Shown: positions 1 to 9,612, counted from the stretch's first letter. The stretch is 64,000 nt of DNA from Franconibacter helveticus LMG 23732 (GCF_000463115.2 NZ_AWFX01000049.1:248001-312000), one strand, 5' to 3'. Numbers and translations: made by a program. The notes: generated by a model not told the origin, from the letters alone.

Positions 1-935
1 CGCGATCTGCTTCTGCGCCAGCCCGCAGGCTGACCTGGCACCAGCGCCGCCGACGCATAGCGTGGGGGCTTGTGTTGCCCGCGCTGCTGTTGCTGGCGCT
101 GGCGGCGGGCTGGCCGCTCTTTCGCACCATCTGGTTTAGCTTCACCAACGCCATGCTGGATAACCCCGGCGAATATGAAATGGTCGGCCTGGCTAACTAC
201 TATGCCATGCGCGACGACATGGCCATCGGCGTACTCAGCGACCCGCTCTGGTGGCAGGCGGTGGGCAACACCCTCTGGTTCACCTTCACCTCAGTGGCGC
301 TTGAGCTGCTGCTCGGCATGCTGCTGGCGCTGCTGATGAACGAAAAATTTCGCGGCCAGGGGCTGGTGCGTACCGCCATTCTGGTGCCCTGGGCTATTCC
401 GACCATCGTCAGCGCCAAAATGTGGGGCTGGATGTTCCACGATCAGTACGGCGTGGTAAACGATCTGTTGGGTTCCATTGGCCTGCCTTCGCATCTTGCC
501 TGGATAGCCGAGCCTTCGCTTTCGATGTGGGCGGTGGTCATAGCCGACGTCTGGAAAACCACGCCATTTATGGCGCTGATGCTGCTTGCGGCGCTTCAGC
601 TTATTCCGGCCGACCTGTACGAGGCGGCGAAAGTAGACGGCGCCAGCCCCTGGCAGCGCTTTAAGCGCATCACGCTGCCGCTCATTATGCCTGCGCTGGT
701 GGTGGCGCTGATTTTTCGCGTAATGGACGCCATGCGCGTCTTCGACCTTATCTACGTGCTGACCTCTAACAGCGAGGCGACGATGTCGATTTCCGGCTAC
801 GCCCGCGAGCAGATTGTCTCTTACCAGGATATGGGCGTCGGTTCGGCGGCTTCAGTGCTGGTCTTTATGATGGTGGCGGGCATTGCCGCCTGTTTTATCC
901 GCGTATCACGACTTAACGAGAAGGAGAAGCGCTGA
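1..935 (+). CDS. Alpha-glucoside ABC transporter permease, MalF/UgpA-type (5' end outside window)
   Basis: Inner-membrane permease of a carbohydrate ABC importer. The frame is open from the left edge of the window with no ATG before the first membrane segment, so the gene is 5'-truncated by the window; a GTG at 72 lies inside the first hydrophobic stretch and is unlikely to be the start. Several hydrophobic segments are visible, and the cytoplasmic EAA loop that docks on the ATPase is present near 630 (EAAKVDGAS followed by LPLIMP). The stop overlaps the next start (TGATG), so translation is probably coupled. With the downstream genes it looks like PalF of the palatinose (isomaltulose) cluster; the substrate is inferred from context. 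Confidence 0.9.
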   Translation, partial: RSASAPARRLTWHQRRRRIAWGLVLPALLLLALAAGWPLFRTIWFSFTNAMLDNPGEYEMVGLANYYAMRDDMAIGVLSDPLWWQAVGNTLWFTFTSVALELLLGMLLALLMNEKFRGQGLVRTAILVPWAIPTIVSAKMWGWMFHDQYGVVNDLLGSIGLPSHLAWIAEPSLSMWAVVIADVWKTTPFMALMLLAALQLIPADLYEAAKVDGASPWQRFKRITLPLIMPALVVALIFRVMDAMRVFDLIYVLTSNSEATMSISGYAREQIVSYQDMGVGSAASVLVFMMVAGIAACFIRVSRLNEKEKR

Positions 936-1780
936 TGAAAACCACCCGCTGGCAACGCAAAGCGGCGTTTAAGCTGCTTATCTTCTTCGGCGCGCTTCTG
1001 GCCTGCCTGTTCTGCGTTTTCCCGTTTTATTACGCCATCCTGACTTCGCTGCGCACCGGCCAGGAGCTTTTCCTGCCCTCATACCTGCCCACCGGCTGGC
1101 ACTGGGATAACTATGTGGTGGCGCTGGTGGATAACGGCATTGCCCGAAGCCTGTTTAACTCCGTGCTGGTGGCGACAGTGACCGTGGGGCTTTGCCTGCT
1201 GGTTTCCGTCACCGCGTCGTTTGCGCTGGCCCGCGTGCCGTTTCGCGGGCGCAAAGTGCTGCTGTTTACCATTCTCTGCGTGTCGATGTTCCCGCAGGTG
1301 GCGGTGCTGACCGGCATGTTTGAGCTGGTGCGTTTTCTCGGGCTGTATGACTCGCTCGGCGCGCTGGTGCTCTCCTACACCACCTTTTCGCTGCCTTTTA
1401 CCGTCTGGGTGTTAACCACCTTTATGAAGTCGATTCCGGTAGAGCTGGAGGAGGCGGCTATCGTCGACGGCGCGAAAACCGGCACCATTATCCGCCGCGT
1501 TTTTGCGCCCATTCTGGCGCCGGCGCTGGTGACAACCGGCCTGCTGGCGTTTATCGGCGCATGGAACGAATTTATGTTCGCGCTGACGTTTATTATCTCC
1601 GGCGACAAGCGCACCGTGCCCGTCGCCATCAGCCTGTTCAGCGGCGCATCAAGCTTTGAGCTGCCGTGGGGCAGCATTATGGCGGCGTCGGTGGTGGTGA
1701 CGCTGCCCATCATCATTCTGGTGCTTATTTTCCAGAAACGCATCGTCAGCGGCCTGACCAGCGGCGCGATTAAGGGGTAA
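935..1780 (+). CDS. Alpha-glucoside ABC transporter permease, MalG-type
   Basis: Second inner-membrane permease of the sugar importer, 281 residues. It begins with a hydrophobic segment after a short basic N-terminus and carries the EAA-loop motif EAAIVDGAKTG near residue 180, followed by the proline-rich stretch typical of MalG-like subunits. The ATG overlaps the upstream stop and is preceded by GAGAAGGAGAA inside that gene, giving a good ribosome binding site. The ATPase gene starts three bases after its stop. It would pair with the upstream permease as a heterodimer. Probably PalG-like by position; the family assignment is firm, the substrate is inferred. Confidence 0.92.
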   Translation: MKTTRWQRKAAFKLLIFFGALLACLFCVFPFYYAILTSLRTGQELFLPSYLPTGWHWDNYVVALVDNGIARSLFNSVLVATVTVGLCLLVSVTASFALARVPFRGRKVLLFTILCVSMFPQVAVLTGMFELVRFLGLYDSLGALVLSYTTFSLPFTVWVLTTFMKSIPVELEEAAIVDGAKTGTIIRRVFAPILAPALVTTGLLAFIGAWNEFMFALTFIISGDKRTVPVAISLFSGASSFELPWGSIMAASVVVTLPIIILVLIFQKRIVSGLTSGAIKG

Positions 1781-1783
1781 ACC

Positions 1784-2899
1784 ATGGCGCAATTACGCTT
1801 AGAGAAGATCCAGAAACGCTACGGCTCTCATGCGGAAGTCATCAAACCGCTCGATTTGCAGATCAACAGCGGCGAATTCGTGGTGGTGGTCGGGCCGTCG
1901 GGCTGCGGCAAATCAACGCTGCTGCGTCTGGTGGCGGGGCTTGAGGAGATAACCGACGGCGATATGTTTATCGACAACGCGCGGGTGAACGACGACTCGC
2001 CCTCTGAACGCGGCATCGGCATGGTCTTTCAGTCTTACGCGCTCTACCCGCACATGACGGTCTACCAGAATATGGCTTTCGCGCTGGAGATGGCGAAGCT
2101 GTCGCCAAAAGAGATAGACGAACGGGTGCAGGAGAGCGCGCGCATTCTGCAACTGGAGCATTTGCTGGACCGGCGGCCGAAAGATCTCTCCGGCGGCCAG
2201 CGCCAGCGGGTGGCGATAGGGCGGGCGATTGTGCGTGAGCCGAGCCTGTTTCTCTTCGACGAGCCGCTCTCAAACCTCGACGCCTCGTTGCGCGTGCAAA
2301 TGCGCATGGAGATAGCGGCGCTGCACAAGCGCATCCACGCCACCATTCTGTATGTTACCCATGACCAGGTTGAAGCGATGACCCTGGCCGATCGCATTGT
2401 GGTGTTAAACCAGGGGCGAATCGAGCAGGTCGGCACGCCGCTTGAGCTTTACGACGCGCCGCAAAACATTTTCGTCGCGCAGTTTATCGGGTCGCCCAAA
2501 ATGAACCTCATACATGGCAAGTTGTTAAGCCGCAGCGAGCATGAGTGCGAGGTGGAGCTGGAGAACCGTCAGCGCATCCGGTTGCCGGTGGACGCCCGCC
2601 GGGCGGGGGAGGGCGAAGCAGTGCGCGTGGGGATCCGCCCGGAGCATCTTGAGAGGATGGACCTGGCGCAGGCCGATGTGGAAGGGGAGGTATTGTTCGT
2701 CGAACACATGGGCAACGAGACGCTTTTATACGTTAATGGCGGCTATGGCGCAGAACCGCTGGTGATGCGCCATACTGAAAGGCTGGAAGTGCAGCCCGAA
2801 CAGCACATAGGGCTAAGGCTTTCACCAGAACACTGCTATCTGTTTGATAACTCGGGCGAGGCATTTCCCCGGCTGAAGATCCCGCAACAACGGCACTGA
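1784..2899 (+). CDS. Sugar ABC transporter ATP-binding protein, MalK/UgpC-type
   Basis: Cytoplasmic ATPase that energises the sugar importer, 371 residues, the usual length for MalK-like proteins. Walker A GPSGCGKST is at 37-45, the Q-loop near 83, the signature LSGGQ at 135-139 and Walker B LFLFDE at 155-160. A C-terminal OB-fold (TOBE) region from about 240 onward is where MalK-type proteins bind regulators or EIIA. The gene lies between the permeases and the glycosidases, all on one strand with very short gaps, so it is a single operon. PalK-like by context. Confidence 0.93.
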   Translation: MAQLRLEKIQKRYGSHAEVIKPLDLQINSGEFVVVVGPSGCGKSTLLRLVAGLEEITDGDMFIDNARVNDDSPSERGIGMVFQSYALYPHMTVYQNMAFALEMAKLSPKEIDERVQESARILQLEHLLDRRPKDLSGGQRQRVAIGRAIVREPSLFLFDEPLSNLDASLRVQMRMEIAALHKRIHATILYVTHDQVEAMTLADRIVVLNQGRIEQVGTPLELYDAPQNIFVAQFIGSPKMNLIHGKLLSRSEHECEVELENRQRIRLPVDARRAGEGEAVRVGIRPEHLERMDLAQADVEGEVLFVEHMGNETLLYVNGGYGAEPLVMRHTERLEVQPEQHIGLRLSPEHCYLFDNSGEAFPRLKIPQQRH

Positions 2900-2913
2900 C
2901 TGAAGGGAGCGTG

Positions 2914-4572
2914 ATGAAAGCAATCGACAAGAAATGGTGGCACAACGCGGTGGTCTACCAGATCTACCCGCGCAGCTTTATGGACGCCAACGGCGACGGC
3001 GTGGGCGACCTGGCTGGCATCATCAGCAAACTCGACTACTTACAGCAGCTTGGCATTAACCTTATCTGGCTTTCACCGGTTTATAAATCGCCGATGGACG
3101 ATAACGGCTATGACATCTCCGACTATGACGATATCGCCGAAGAGTTCGGCACGCTGGAAGAGATGCAAACGCTGATCGATGAGGCGAAAGGGCGCAATAT
3201 CCATATTCTGATGGACCTTGTCGTCAACCACACCTCAGACGAGCATCCGTGGTTTATCGAGGCGAAAAAAGGCAAAGATAACCCTTACCGCGATTACTAT
3301 ATCTGGCGCAAACCCGCGCCGGATGGCGGCCCGCCGAACGATTTCCGCTCCTATTTCGGCGGCAGCGGCTGGCAATATGACGAGGCGAGCGGCGAATATT
3401 TCCTGCATCAGTTTTCCGTGCGCCAGCCAGATCTCAACTGGGACAACCCGCGCGTGCATGAAGAAGTGCACGCCATGATGAACCGCTGGCTGGATCGCGG
3501 CATCGGCGGTTTTCGCATGGATGTTATCGATCTCATCGGCAAAGAGGTCGACAAGCAAATCATGGCCAACGGCAAAAACCTGCACCTGTTTATTCGCCAG
3601 ATGAACCACGCTACCTACGGGCCGCGCGGGTCACTGACCGTGGGCGAAACCTGGAGCGCCACGCCGGAAGACGCGCTGCTTTACAGCGACCCGGCGCGCG
3701 AAGAGCTTTCTATGGTCTTTCAGTTCGACCATATCAAGCAGACGTGGGATGAGAAACATGGCAAATGGCGCAGCCGGCCGTTTGAGCTTTCCCGCTTCAA
3801 GCAGAGCATTGATACCTGGCAGACGGCGCTTGCCGGGCGCGGCTGGAACTCGCTCTTCTGGAGCAACCACGACCTGCCCCGCGCGGTGTCGAAATTTGGC
3901 GACGACGGCGAATACCGCGAAGTCTCCGCCAAAATGCTCGCCACCGCGCTGCACTGCCTGAAGGGCACCCCCTATATCTACCAGGGCGAAGAGATAGGCA
4001 TGACGAACGTGCGCTTCTCAACCCTTGAGGAGTACCGCGACATCGAAAGCCTCAATTTCTATCGCGAACGTACAGAAAGCGGCGTGTCCCATGATGAAAT
4101 GATGACCGGTATTTACGCCAACGGACGGGATAACGCCCGCACGCCGATGCAATGGGACAACAGCCCCAACGCGGGCTTCACCACCGGCACGCCGTGGCTT
4201 GGCGTTAACCCCAATTATCAAACCATCAACGTAGCCCAGGCGCTCAGCGAACCGGACTCTGTTCTCTGGCATTATCAGAAGCTGGTGGCGCTGCGCAAAC
4301 AGCACCCGATTCTGGTCTATGGCGATTATCAGATGCTTTTTGCCGACCATCCCGAGGTGTTTGCCTGGGTGCGCCGCTATGAAGGCGACCTGCTTCTGGT
4401 CATCAATAACTTTTTCGGCAACCACCTTACGCTGCCCATCCCGGAGCAGATGCAGAACTGGCACGGCGATTGTTTAATCAGCAACTACGCGCCCCGTGAC
4501 CAGCTCGCCGTAAGCCTGGAGCTACAGCCGTATGAATCTTTTGCGCTGCTTATTCGTAAAGGGGAGGTTTAA
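2914..4572 (+). CDS. GH13 alpha-glucosidase (first of two), palatinose/alpha-glucoside hydrolase
   Basis: Cytoplasmic glycoside hydrolase family 13 enzyme of about 552 residues (oligo-1,6-glucosidase/trehalulose hydrolase type) that would cleave imported disaccharides to glucose plus another hexose. Conserved blocks are present: region I DLVVNH, region II GFRMD with the nucleophile Asp203, region III VGE with the acid/base Glu245, and region IV NHD with Asp320. The RLDRD signature of isomaltulose synthases is not seen, so hydrolysis is favoured over isomerisation. I chose ATG 2914 over GTG 2911 because GAAGGGAG then sits at proper spacing. No signal peptide. Its stop overlaps the second glucosidase start. 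Resembles PalQ/PalH of palatinose clusters. Confidence 0.93.
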   Translation: MKAIDKKWWHNAVVYQIYPRSFMDANGDGVGDLAGIISKLDYLQQLGINLIWLSPVYKSPMDDNGYDISDYDDIAEEFGTLEEMQTLIDEAKGRNIHILMDLVVNHTSDEHPWFIEAKKGKDNPYRDYYIWRKPAPDGGPPNDFRSYFGGSGWQYDEASGEYFLHQFSVRQPDLNWDNPRVHEEVHAMMNRWLDRGIGGFRMDVIDLIGKEVDKQIMANGKNLHLFIRQMNHATYGPRGSLTVGETWSATPEDALLYSDPAREELSMVFQFDHIKQTWDEKHGKWRSRPFELSRFKQSIDTWQTALAGRGWNSLFWSNHDLPRAVSKFGDDGEYREVSAKMLATALHCLKGTPYIYQGEEIGMTNVRFSTLEEYRDIESLNFYRERTESGVSHDEMMTGIYANGRDNARTPMQWDNSPNAGFTTGTPWLGVNPNYQTINVAQALSEPDSVLWHYQKLVALRKQHPILVYGDYQMLFADHPEVFAWVRRYEGDLLLVINNFFGNHLTLPIPEQMQNWHGDCLISNYAPRDQLAVSLELQPYESFALLIRKGEV

Positions 4573-6245
4573 TGGGTGAGGCAATTACCCCGGTGCGCGA
4601 GCGCTGGTGGAAAGAGGCGGTGGCTTACCAGGTCTATCCGCGCAGTTTTAAGGACAGCAACGGCGACGGCATCGGCGATTTGAACGGCGTGACCGAAAAG
4701 CTCGATTATCTGAAAGACCTCGGCATCGATCTTATCTGGATCTGCCCGATGTACCGCTCGCCGAACGATGATAACGGCTACGACATCAGCGATTACCAGG
4801 CCATTATGGACGAGTTCGGCACCATGGAGGATTTCGACCGTCTGCTGGAGGAGACGCACGCGCGCGGCATGCGGCTTATCCTTGACCTGGTGGTGAACCA
4901 CACCTCCGACGAACACCCGTGGTTTCTTGAGTCACGCGCCTCCAAAACCAGCCCGAAGCGCGACTGGTATATCTGGCGCGACGGTAAAAACGGCGCTGAG
5001 CCGAATAACTGGGAGTCTATTTTCAGCGGCTCCGCCTGGGAGCATGACGACACGACCGGGCAATATTTCATGCATCTCTTTAGCCGTAAACAGCCCGATC
5101 TCAATTGGGAAAACCACGAGATGCGCACGGCGGTCTACGACATGATGCGCTGGTGGCTCGACAAAGGCATCGACGGTTTTCGCATCGACGCCATTTCGCA
5201 CCTGAAAAAAGAGCCGACGCTTGCCGACGTGCCGAACCCGGAAAACTTGCCTTATGCGCCCTCGATGGTAAGCCATCTTAACTATGATGGCCTGCTCGAC
5301 TACGTGGATGATATTTGCGGCAATGTCTTCAACCACTATGACATCGTCACCGTCGGCGAAATGAACGGGCTTGACGCCAGCCACGCTGAAGAGTGGGTAG
5401 GTGAAAACCGCGGGCGGCTCAACATGGTGTTTCAGTTTGAACATGTGCGCCTGTGGGAACCCCAGGCGGGGCTGCGGCCTACGCCCGCAGTGCTGAAAAA
5501 AATCTTTACCAGCTGGCAGGAGGCGCTGGAAGGCAAAGGCTGGAACGCGCTTTACGTGGAAAACCATGACGTTACGCGTATTGCTTCGCGCTGGGGCGAC
5601 ACCGAACACCACTGGCGCGAAAGCGCTACCTGTATCGCGGCAATGTATTTCCTGATGCAGGGCACCCCTTTTATCTACCAGGGGCAGGAGATCGGCATGA
5701 CCAATACCCGCTTTGCAAGCCTTGCGGATTTCGACGATGTCTCAGCGAAGAACAAAGCCAAAGACCTTCAGCGAATGGGCATGAGCGAAGCGGAAATTAT
5801 CGAGTTCCTCACCCGCACCGGGCGGGATAACTCCCGCACGCCGATGCAGTGGGACAGTTCGCCTTACGCAGGCTTCAGCACCCATGAGCCGTGGCTTAAA
5901 GTTAACCCGAACTTTGAGATGATAAACGTGGAAAACCAGCTGCATGACCCGCAGTCGGTGCTTAACTTTTATCGCCAGATGATCCATCTGCGCAAGCGTG
6001 AGAAAGCGCTGGTTTATGGCCGCTACGATCTGCTGCTCGACGACCACGAACAGATCTATGCCTACAGCCGCCTCTACGGCGACGAGCGATTCGTGGTGTT
6101 GTGCAATCTGTCCGGCAAATCGGCGAGCTGGGATGAAACGGCGCTGTCGCTTGAGGGCGCCGAGTGCGTACTGGCTAACTTAAGCGAATGGGAGGAGGGA
6201 TACCGGCTGCGCGCCTGGGAAGCGCGGGTTTATCAGCTGCGTTAA
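4572..6245 (+). CDS. GH13 alpha-glucosidase (second of two)
   Basis: Paralogue of the preceding enzyme, 557 residues, with the same GH13 architecture: DLVVNH in region I, GFRID with nucleophile Asp206, VGE with acid/base Glu263, and NHD with Asp333. The ATG at 4572 overlaps the upstream stop (TAATG), after a GGGGAGG ribosome binding site. The two enzymes differ between regions II and III, where this one carries an extra segment (about 212-250), so they probably have different linkage or size preferences. It is cytoplasmic, with no signal peptide, and is the last gene of the operon. The tandem arrangement with an ABC importer is what I recall of the Cronobacter palatinose cluster. Confidence 0.93.
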   Translation: MGEAITPVRERWWKEAVAYQVYPRSFKDSNGDGIGDLNGVTEKLDYLKDLGIDLIWICPMYRSPNDDNGYDISDYQAIMDEFGTMEDFDRLLEETHARGMRLILDLVVNHTSDEHPWFLESRASKTSPKRDWYIWRDGKNGAEPNNWESIFSGSAWEHDDTTGQYFMHLFSRKQPDLNWENHEMRTAVYDMMRWWLDKGIDGFRIDAISHLKKEPTLADVPNPENLPYAPSMVSHLNYDGLLDYVDDICGNVFNHYDIVTVGEMNGLDASHAEEWVGENRGRLNMVFQFEHVRLWEPQAGLRPTPAVLKKIFTSWQEALEGKGWNALYVENHDVTRIASRWGDTEHHWRESATCIAAMYFLMQGTPFIYQGQEIGMTNTRFASLADFDDVSAKNKAKDLQRMGMSEAEIIEFLTRTGRDNSRTPMQWDSSPYAGFSTHEPWLKVNPNFEMINVENQLHDPQSVLNFYRQMIHLRKREKALVYGRYDLLLDDHEQIYAYSRLYGDERFVVLCNLSGKSASWDETALSLEGAECVLANLSEWEEGYRLRAWEARVYQLR

Positions 6246-6547
6246 CACGCCATGTATTTCGCGACGGCCCACGGGCCGCCGCGCTTTTATTTTCACCGAT
6301 CGTCTTTGTAAACTGGCGGCCATCCCGCTTAAATCATTCCCTGAGAAATTAATGCCTTTTTAATCTATTTTTTGCTGAAACTACTTATTTACGTTTAATT
6401 TGATCTACCTCTAAAGAATTAAAGCCTGTTGCCCCGCCTTTATTGACTGATATTAAGACCACCCGCTTTTTATTCCGCGACACTGCGTGCACTCAATAAT
6501 CCCTTTCAAGGGATAGTTTTTTGGTTTTGATTGCAGTGGAGCACATC
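6246..6547. other. Intergenic region between the alpha-glucoside operon and dmsA
   Basis: About 300 bases, GC-rich at the left and AT-rich from 6340. A short GC hairpin around 6264-6282 (CGGCCC/GGGCCG) lies just downstream of the last glucosidase and may end that transcript, though it has no strong T-run. The right half holds the dmsA promoter region with FNR-like sequences, listed separately. Confidence 0.5.
6443..6456 (+). promoter_or_regulatory. Candidate FNR site upstream of dmsA
   Basis: TTGAC-TGAT-ATTAA matches the FNR consensus TTGAT-N4-ATCAA at 8 of 10 positions. A second, half-matching site (TTGAT followed by CTCTA) lies at 6400-6413. dms operons are known to be FNR-activated under anoxia. 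No well-placed -10 element was recognised, so this is tentative. Confidence 0.35.
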
Positions 6548-8983
6548 ATGTCTGATGAAGAACACTACGGCGGGATCAGCCGTCGGACTTTAGTAAAAAA
6601 CACCGCCATTGGCGGCCTGGCGCTGGCAGCGGGCGGGCTTTCGCTGCCATTTGGCTTGAAAAGCGCGGCGGCGGCGGTTACCGGCGCCCTTTCTGATTCA
6701 CCCGAACGCATCGTCTGGAGCGCCTGTACGGTTAACTGCGGTAGCCGTTGCCCGCTGCGCATGCATGTTGTTGATGGCGAAATCCGTTACGTCGAAACGG
6801 ACAATACGGGCGACGATAACTACGAAGCGCTGCACCAGGTTCGCGCCTGCCTGCGCGGGCGTTCTATGCGCCGTCGGGTTTACAACCCCGATCGCCTGAA
6901 GTATCCGATGAAGCGCGTGGGCAAGCGCGGCGAGGGAAAATTTGTCCGCATCAGTTGGGAAGAGGCGTTTGACACCCTTGCCGGAGAAATGCAGCGCATT
7001 ATTAAAACGTATGGTAACGAGTCTATTTACCTGAACTACGGCACCGGCACGCTCGGCGGCACCATGACCCGCTCCTGGCCGCCTGGCAAAACGCTGATTG
7101 CCCGTTTGATGAACTGCTGCGGCGGCTACCTCAACCACTATGGCGATTACTCCACCGCGCAGATTGCCGCCGGGTTGAACTACACCTACGGCGGCTGGGC
7201 GGAAGGCAACAGCCCGTCTGATATTGAAAACAGCCAGCTGGTGGTGCTCTTTGGCAATAACCCCGGCGAAACGCGCATGAGCGGCGGCGGCGTCACCTAT
7301 TACCTCGAACAGGCGCGTGAAAAATCCAACGCCCGAATGATTATCATCGATCCGCGCTACACCGACACCGGCGCCGGGCGTGAGGATGAGTGGATACCTA
7401 TTCGCCCGGGTACTGACGCCGCGCTCGTTTCCGCTCTCGCCTGGGTGATGATTACCGAAAATCTGGTCGACCAGGCGTTTCTTGATAACTACTGCGTCGG
7501 GTACGACGAAAAAACCCTGCCCGCCGACGCGCCGGCGAACGCTCATTACAAAGCCTATATTCTGGGCCAGGGCGATGACGGCGTAGCGAAAACGCCCGAG
7601 TGGGCCTCGCGCATTACCGGCATTCCGGTGGATCGCATCGTGAAGCTCGCCCGGGAGATAGCCGGCGCGAAGCCCGCGTTTATTGCCCAGGGCTGGGGGC
7701 CGCAGCGCCATTCCAACGGCGAGCTGGTTTCCCGCGCTATCGCCATGCTGCCCATCCTTACCGGCAACGTCGGTATTAACGGCGGCAACAGCGGCGCGCG
7801 CGAAGGCGCTTACGCTATGCCGTTTGAGCGCATGCCGACGCTGGACAACCCGGTGCAAACCAGCATCTCGATGTTTATGTGGACGGACGCCATCGAGCGC
7901 GGCGCGGAGATGACCGCCCTGCGCGACGGCGTGCGCGGCAAAGCGAAGCTGGATGTGCCGATTAAAATGATCTGGAACTACGCCGGCAACTGTCTTATCA
8001 ACCAGCACTCCCAGATAAACCGCACCCATGAGATTTTGCAGGACGAAACGAAGTGCGAGTTGATTGTGGTTATCGATAACCATATGACCTCGTCGGCGAA
8101 ATACGCCGACCTGCTGCTGCCGGACTGCACCGCCTCCGAGCAGATGGATTTCGCCCTTGACGCCTCCTGCGGCAACATGGATTACGTGATTTTCGCTGAC
8201 CAGGCCATCAAACCGCGCTTTGAATGCAAAACCATTTATGAAATGACCCGCGAAATCGCGAAGCGTATGGGCGTAGAGCAGCGCTTCACCGAGGGGCGCA
8301 CGCAGGAAGGCTGGCTGCGGCATCTGTATGAGCAATCCCGCAAGGCTATCCCGGAGCTGCCTGATTTCGACACCTTCCGCCAGCAGGGCATCTTCAAAAA
8401 ACGCGACCCGGACGGCCACTATGTGGCGTATAAAGCGTTCCGCGATAACCCGCAGGCCAGCCCGCTGACCACGCCTTCCGGCAAAATCGAGATCTACTCC
8501 AGCCAGCTTGCGGAGATCGCCGGCAGCTGGGAGCTGGCGAAAGAGGATGTTATCCATCCGCTGCCTGTCTACAGCCCAGGCTTTGAACATCATGACGACC
8601 CGCTAAGGGAAAAATACCCGCTGCAACTGACCGGTTTTCATTACAAAGCGCGCGCCCACTCTACCTACGGCAACGTCGACGTGCTGAAGGCCGCCTGCCG
8701 CCAGGAGATGTGGATCAATCCCCTTGATGCGAAACCCCGCGGCATCGCTAACGGCGACACGGTGCGTATTTTTAATGACCGGGGTGAGGTGCGTATCGAC
8801 GTTAAGGTCACGCCGCGTATTCTGCCGGGCGTCGTGGCGCTGGGCGAGGGCGCCTGGTATGACCCCGATTCGGAAAAAGTCGATCGCGCAGGGTGCATTA
8901 ATGTGCTGACGACGCAGCGTCCTTCGCCGCTCGCCAAAGGCAACCCGTCACACAGCAACCTGGTTCAGGTGCAGAAGGTTTAA
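6548..8983 (+). CDS. dmsA: Anaerobic dimethyl sulfoxide reductase catalytic subunit DmsA
   Basis: Molybdopterin catalytic subunit that reduces DMSO and related S- and N-oxides as terminal electron acceptors. It is exported by the Tat system: the twin-arginine signal is SRRTLVK at 11-17 followed by a hydrophobic stretch and an Ala-rich cleavage region near 42. The FS0 iron-sulfur motif follows, with Cys60, Cys64, Cys68 and Cys101. It has about 811 residues, close to E. coli DmsA, and is nearly identical over long blocks. ATG 6548 (after AGTGGAG) was chosen over the in-frame GTG at 6521. It heads dmsABC and holds the bis-MGD cofactor. Confidence 0.97.
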   Translation: MSDEEHYGGISRRTLVKNTAIGGLALAAGGLSLPFGLKSAAAAVTGALSDSPERIVWSACTVNCGSRCPLRMHVVDGEIRYVETDNTGDDNYEALHQVRACLRGRSMRRRVYNPDRLKYPMKRVGKRGEGKFVRISWEEAFDTLAGEMQRIIKTYGNESIYLNYGTGTLGGTMTRSWPPGKTLIARLMNCCGGYLNHYGDYSTAQIAAGLNYTYGGWAEGNSPSDIENSQLVVLFGNNPGETRMSGGGVTYYLEQAREKSNARMIIIDPRYTDTGAGREDEWIPIRPGTDAALVSALAWVMITENLVDQAFLDNYCVGYDEKTLPADAPANAHYKAYILGQGDDGVAKTPEWASRITGIPVDRIVKLAREIAGAKPAFIAQGWGPQRHSNGELVSRAIAMLPILTGNVGINGGNSGAREGAYAMPFERMPTLDNPVQTSISMFMWTDAIERGAEMTALRDGVRGKAKLDVPIKMIWNYAGNCLINQHSQINRTHEILQDETKCELIVVIDNHMTSSAKYADLLLPDCTASEQMDFALDASCGNMDYVIFADQAIKPRFECKTIYEMTREIAKRMGVEQRFTEGRTQEGWLRHLYEQSRKAIPELPDFDTFRQQGIFKKRDPDGHYVAYKAFRDNPQASPLTTPSGKIEIYSSQLAEIAGSWELAKEDVIHPLPVYSPGFEHHDDPLREKYPLQLTGFHYKARAHSTYGNVDVLKAACRQEMWINPLDAKPRGIANGDTVRIFNDRGEVRIDVKVTPRILPGVVALGEGAWYDPDSEKVDRAGCINVLTTQRPSPLAKGNPSHSNLVQVQKV

Positions 8984-8993
8984 GGAGTAACCC

Positions 8994-9611
8994 ATGACGA
9001 CCCAGTATGGATTTTTTATTGATTCCGCCCGCTGCACGGGATGCAAAACCTGCGAGCTGGCGTGTAAGGATTACAAAGATCTCACGCCGGAGGTCAGCTT
9101 CCGCCGCGTTTATGAATATGCGGGCGGTAACTGGCAGGAGGACAACGGCGTCTGGCATCAAAACGTGTTCGCGTATTACCTCTCCATCTCCTGCAACCAC
9201 TGCGCCGACCCGGCCTGCACTAAAGTCTGTCCGAGCGGCGCGATGCACAAGCGCGACGACGGCTTCGTGGTGGTGAATGAAGAGGTCTGCATCGGTTGCC
9301 GCTACTGCCACATGGCTTGCCCCTACGGCGCGCCGCAATACAACGCCCAAAAAGGGCATATGACCAAATGCGACGGCTGCCATGAGCGGGTGGCGCAGGG
9401 GCAGAAACCCATCTGCGTGGAGTCCTGCCCGCTGCGGGCGCTAGATTTCGGCCCTGTTGACGAGTTGCGCAAAAAGCACGGCACGCTTGCCGCCGTCGCC
9501 CCGCTGCCCGGCGCGCATTTCACGAAGCCGAATATTGTGATTAAACCCAACGCCAGCAGCCGTCCGTGTGGTGATACCACGGGCTATCTGGCCAATCCGA
9601 AGGAGGTGTGA
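8994..9611 (+). CDS. dmsB: Dimethyl sulfoxide reductase iron-sulfur subunit DmsB
   Basis: Electron-transfer subunit that wires DmsC to DmsA, 205 residues. Four ferredoxin-type cysteine groups for four [4Fe-4S] clusters are visible: CTGCKTCELAC near the N-terminus, CNHC...CTKVCP, CIGCRYCHMACP, and CDGC...CVESCP. It has no signal of its own; by analogy it travels with DmsA through Tat. AAGGAG lies just before the ATG, ten bases after dmsA. The stop is two bases before the dmsC ATG, consistent with one operon. Confidence 0.97.
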   Translation: MTTQYGFFIDSARCTGCKTCELACKDYKDLTPEVSFRRVYEYAGGNWQEDNGVWHQNVFAYYLSISCNHCADPACTKVCPSGAMHKRDDGFVVVNEEVCIGCRYCHMACPYGAPQYNAQKGHMTKCDGCHERVAQGQKPICVESCPLRALDFGPVDELRKKHGTLAAVAPLPGAHFTKPNIVIKPNASSRPCGDTTGYLANPKEV

Positions 9612-9612
9612 A

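Noticed and set aside
6698-8593. 631-codon open frame antisense to dmsA
   Set aside because: Shadow frame of a conserved catalytic subunit; composition is unnatural and no family is recognisable.
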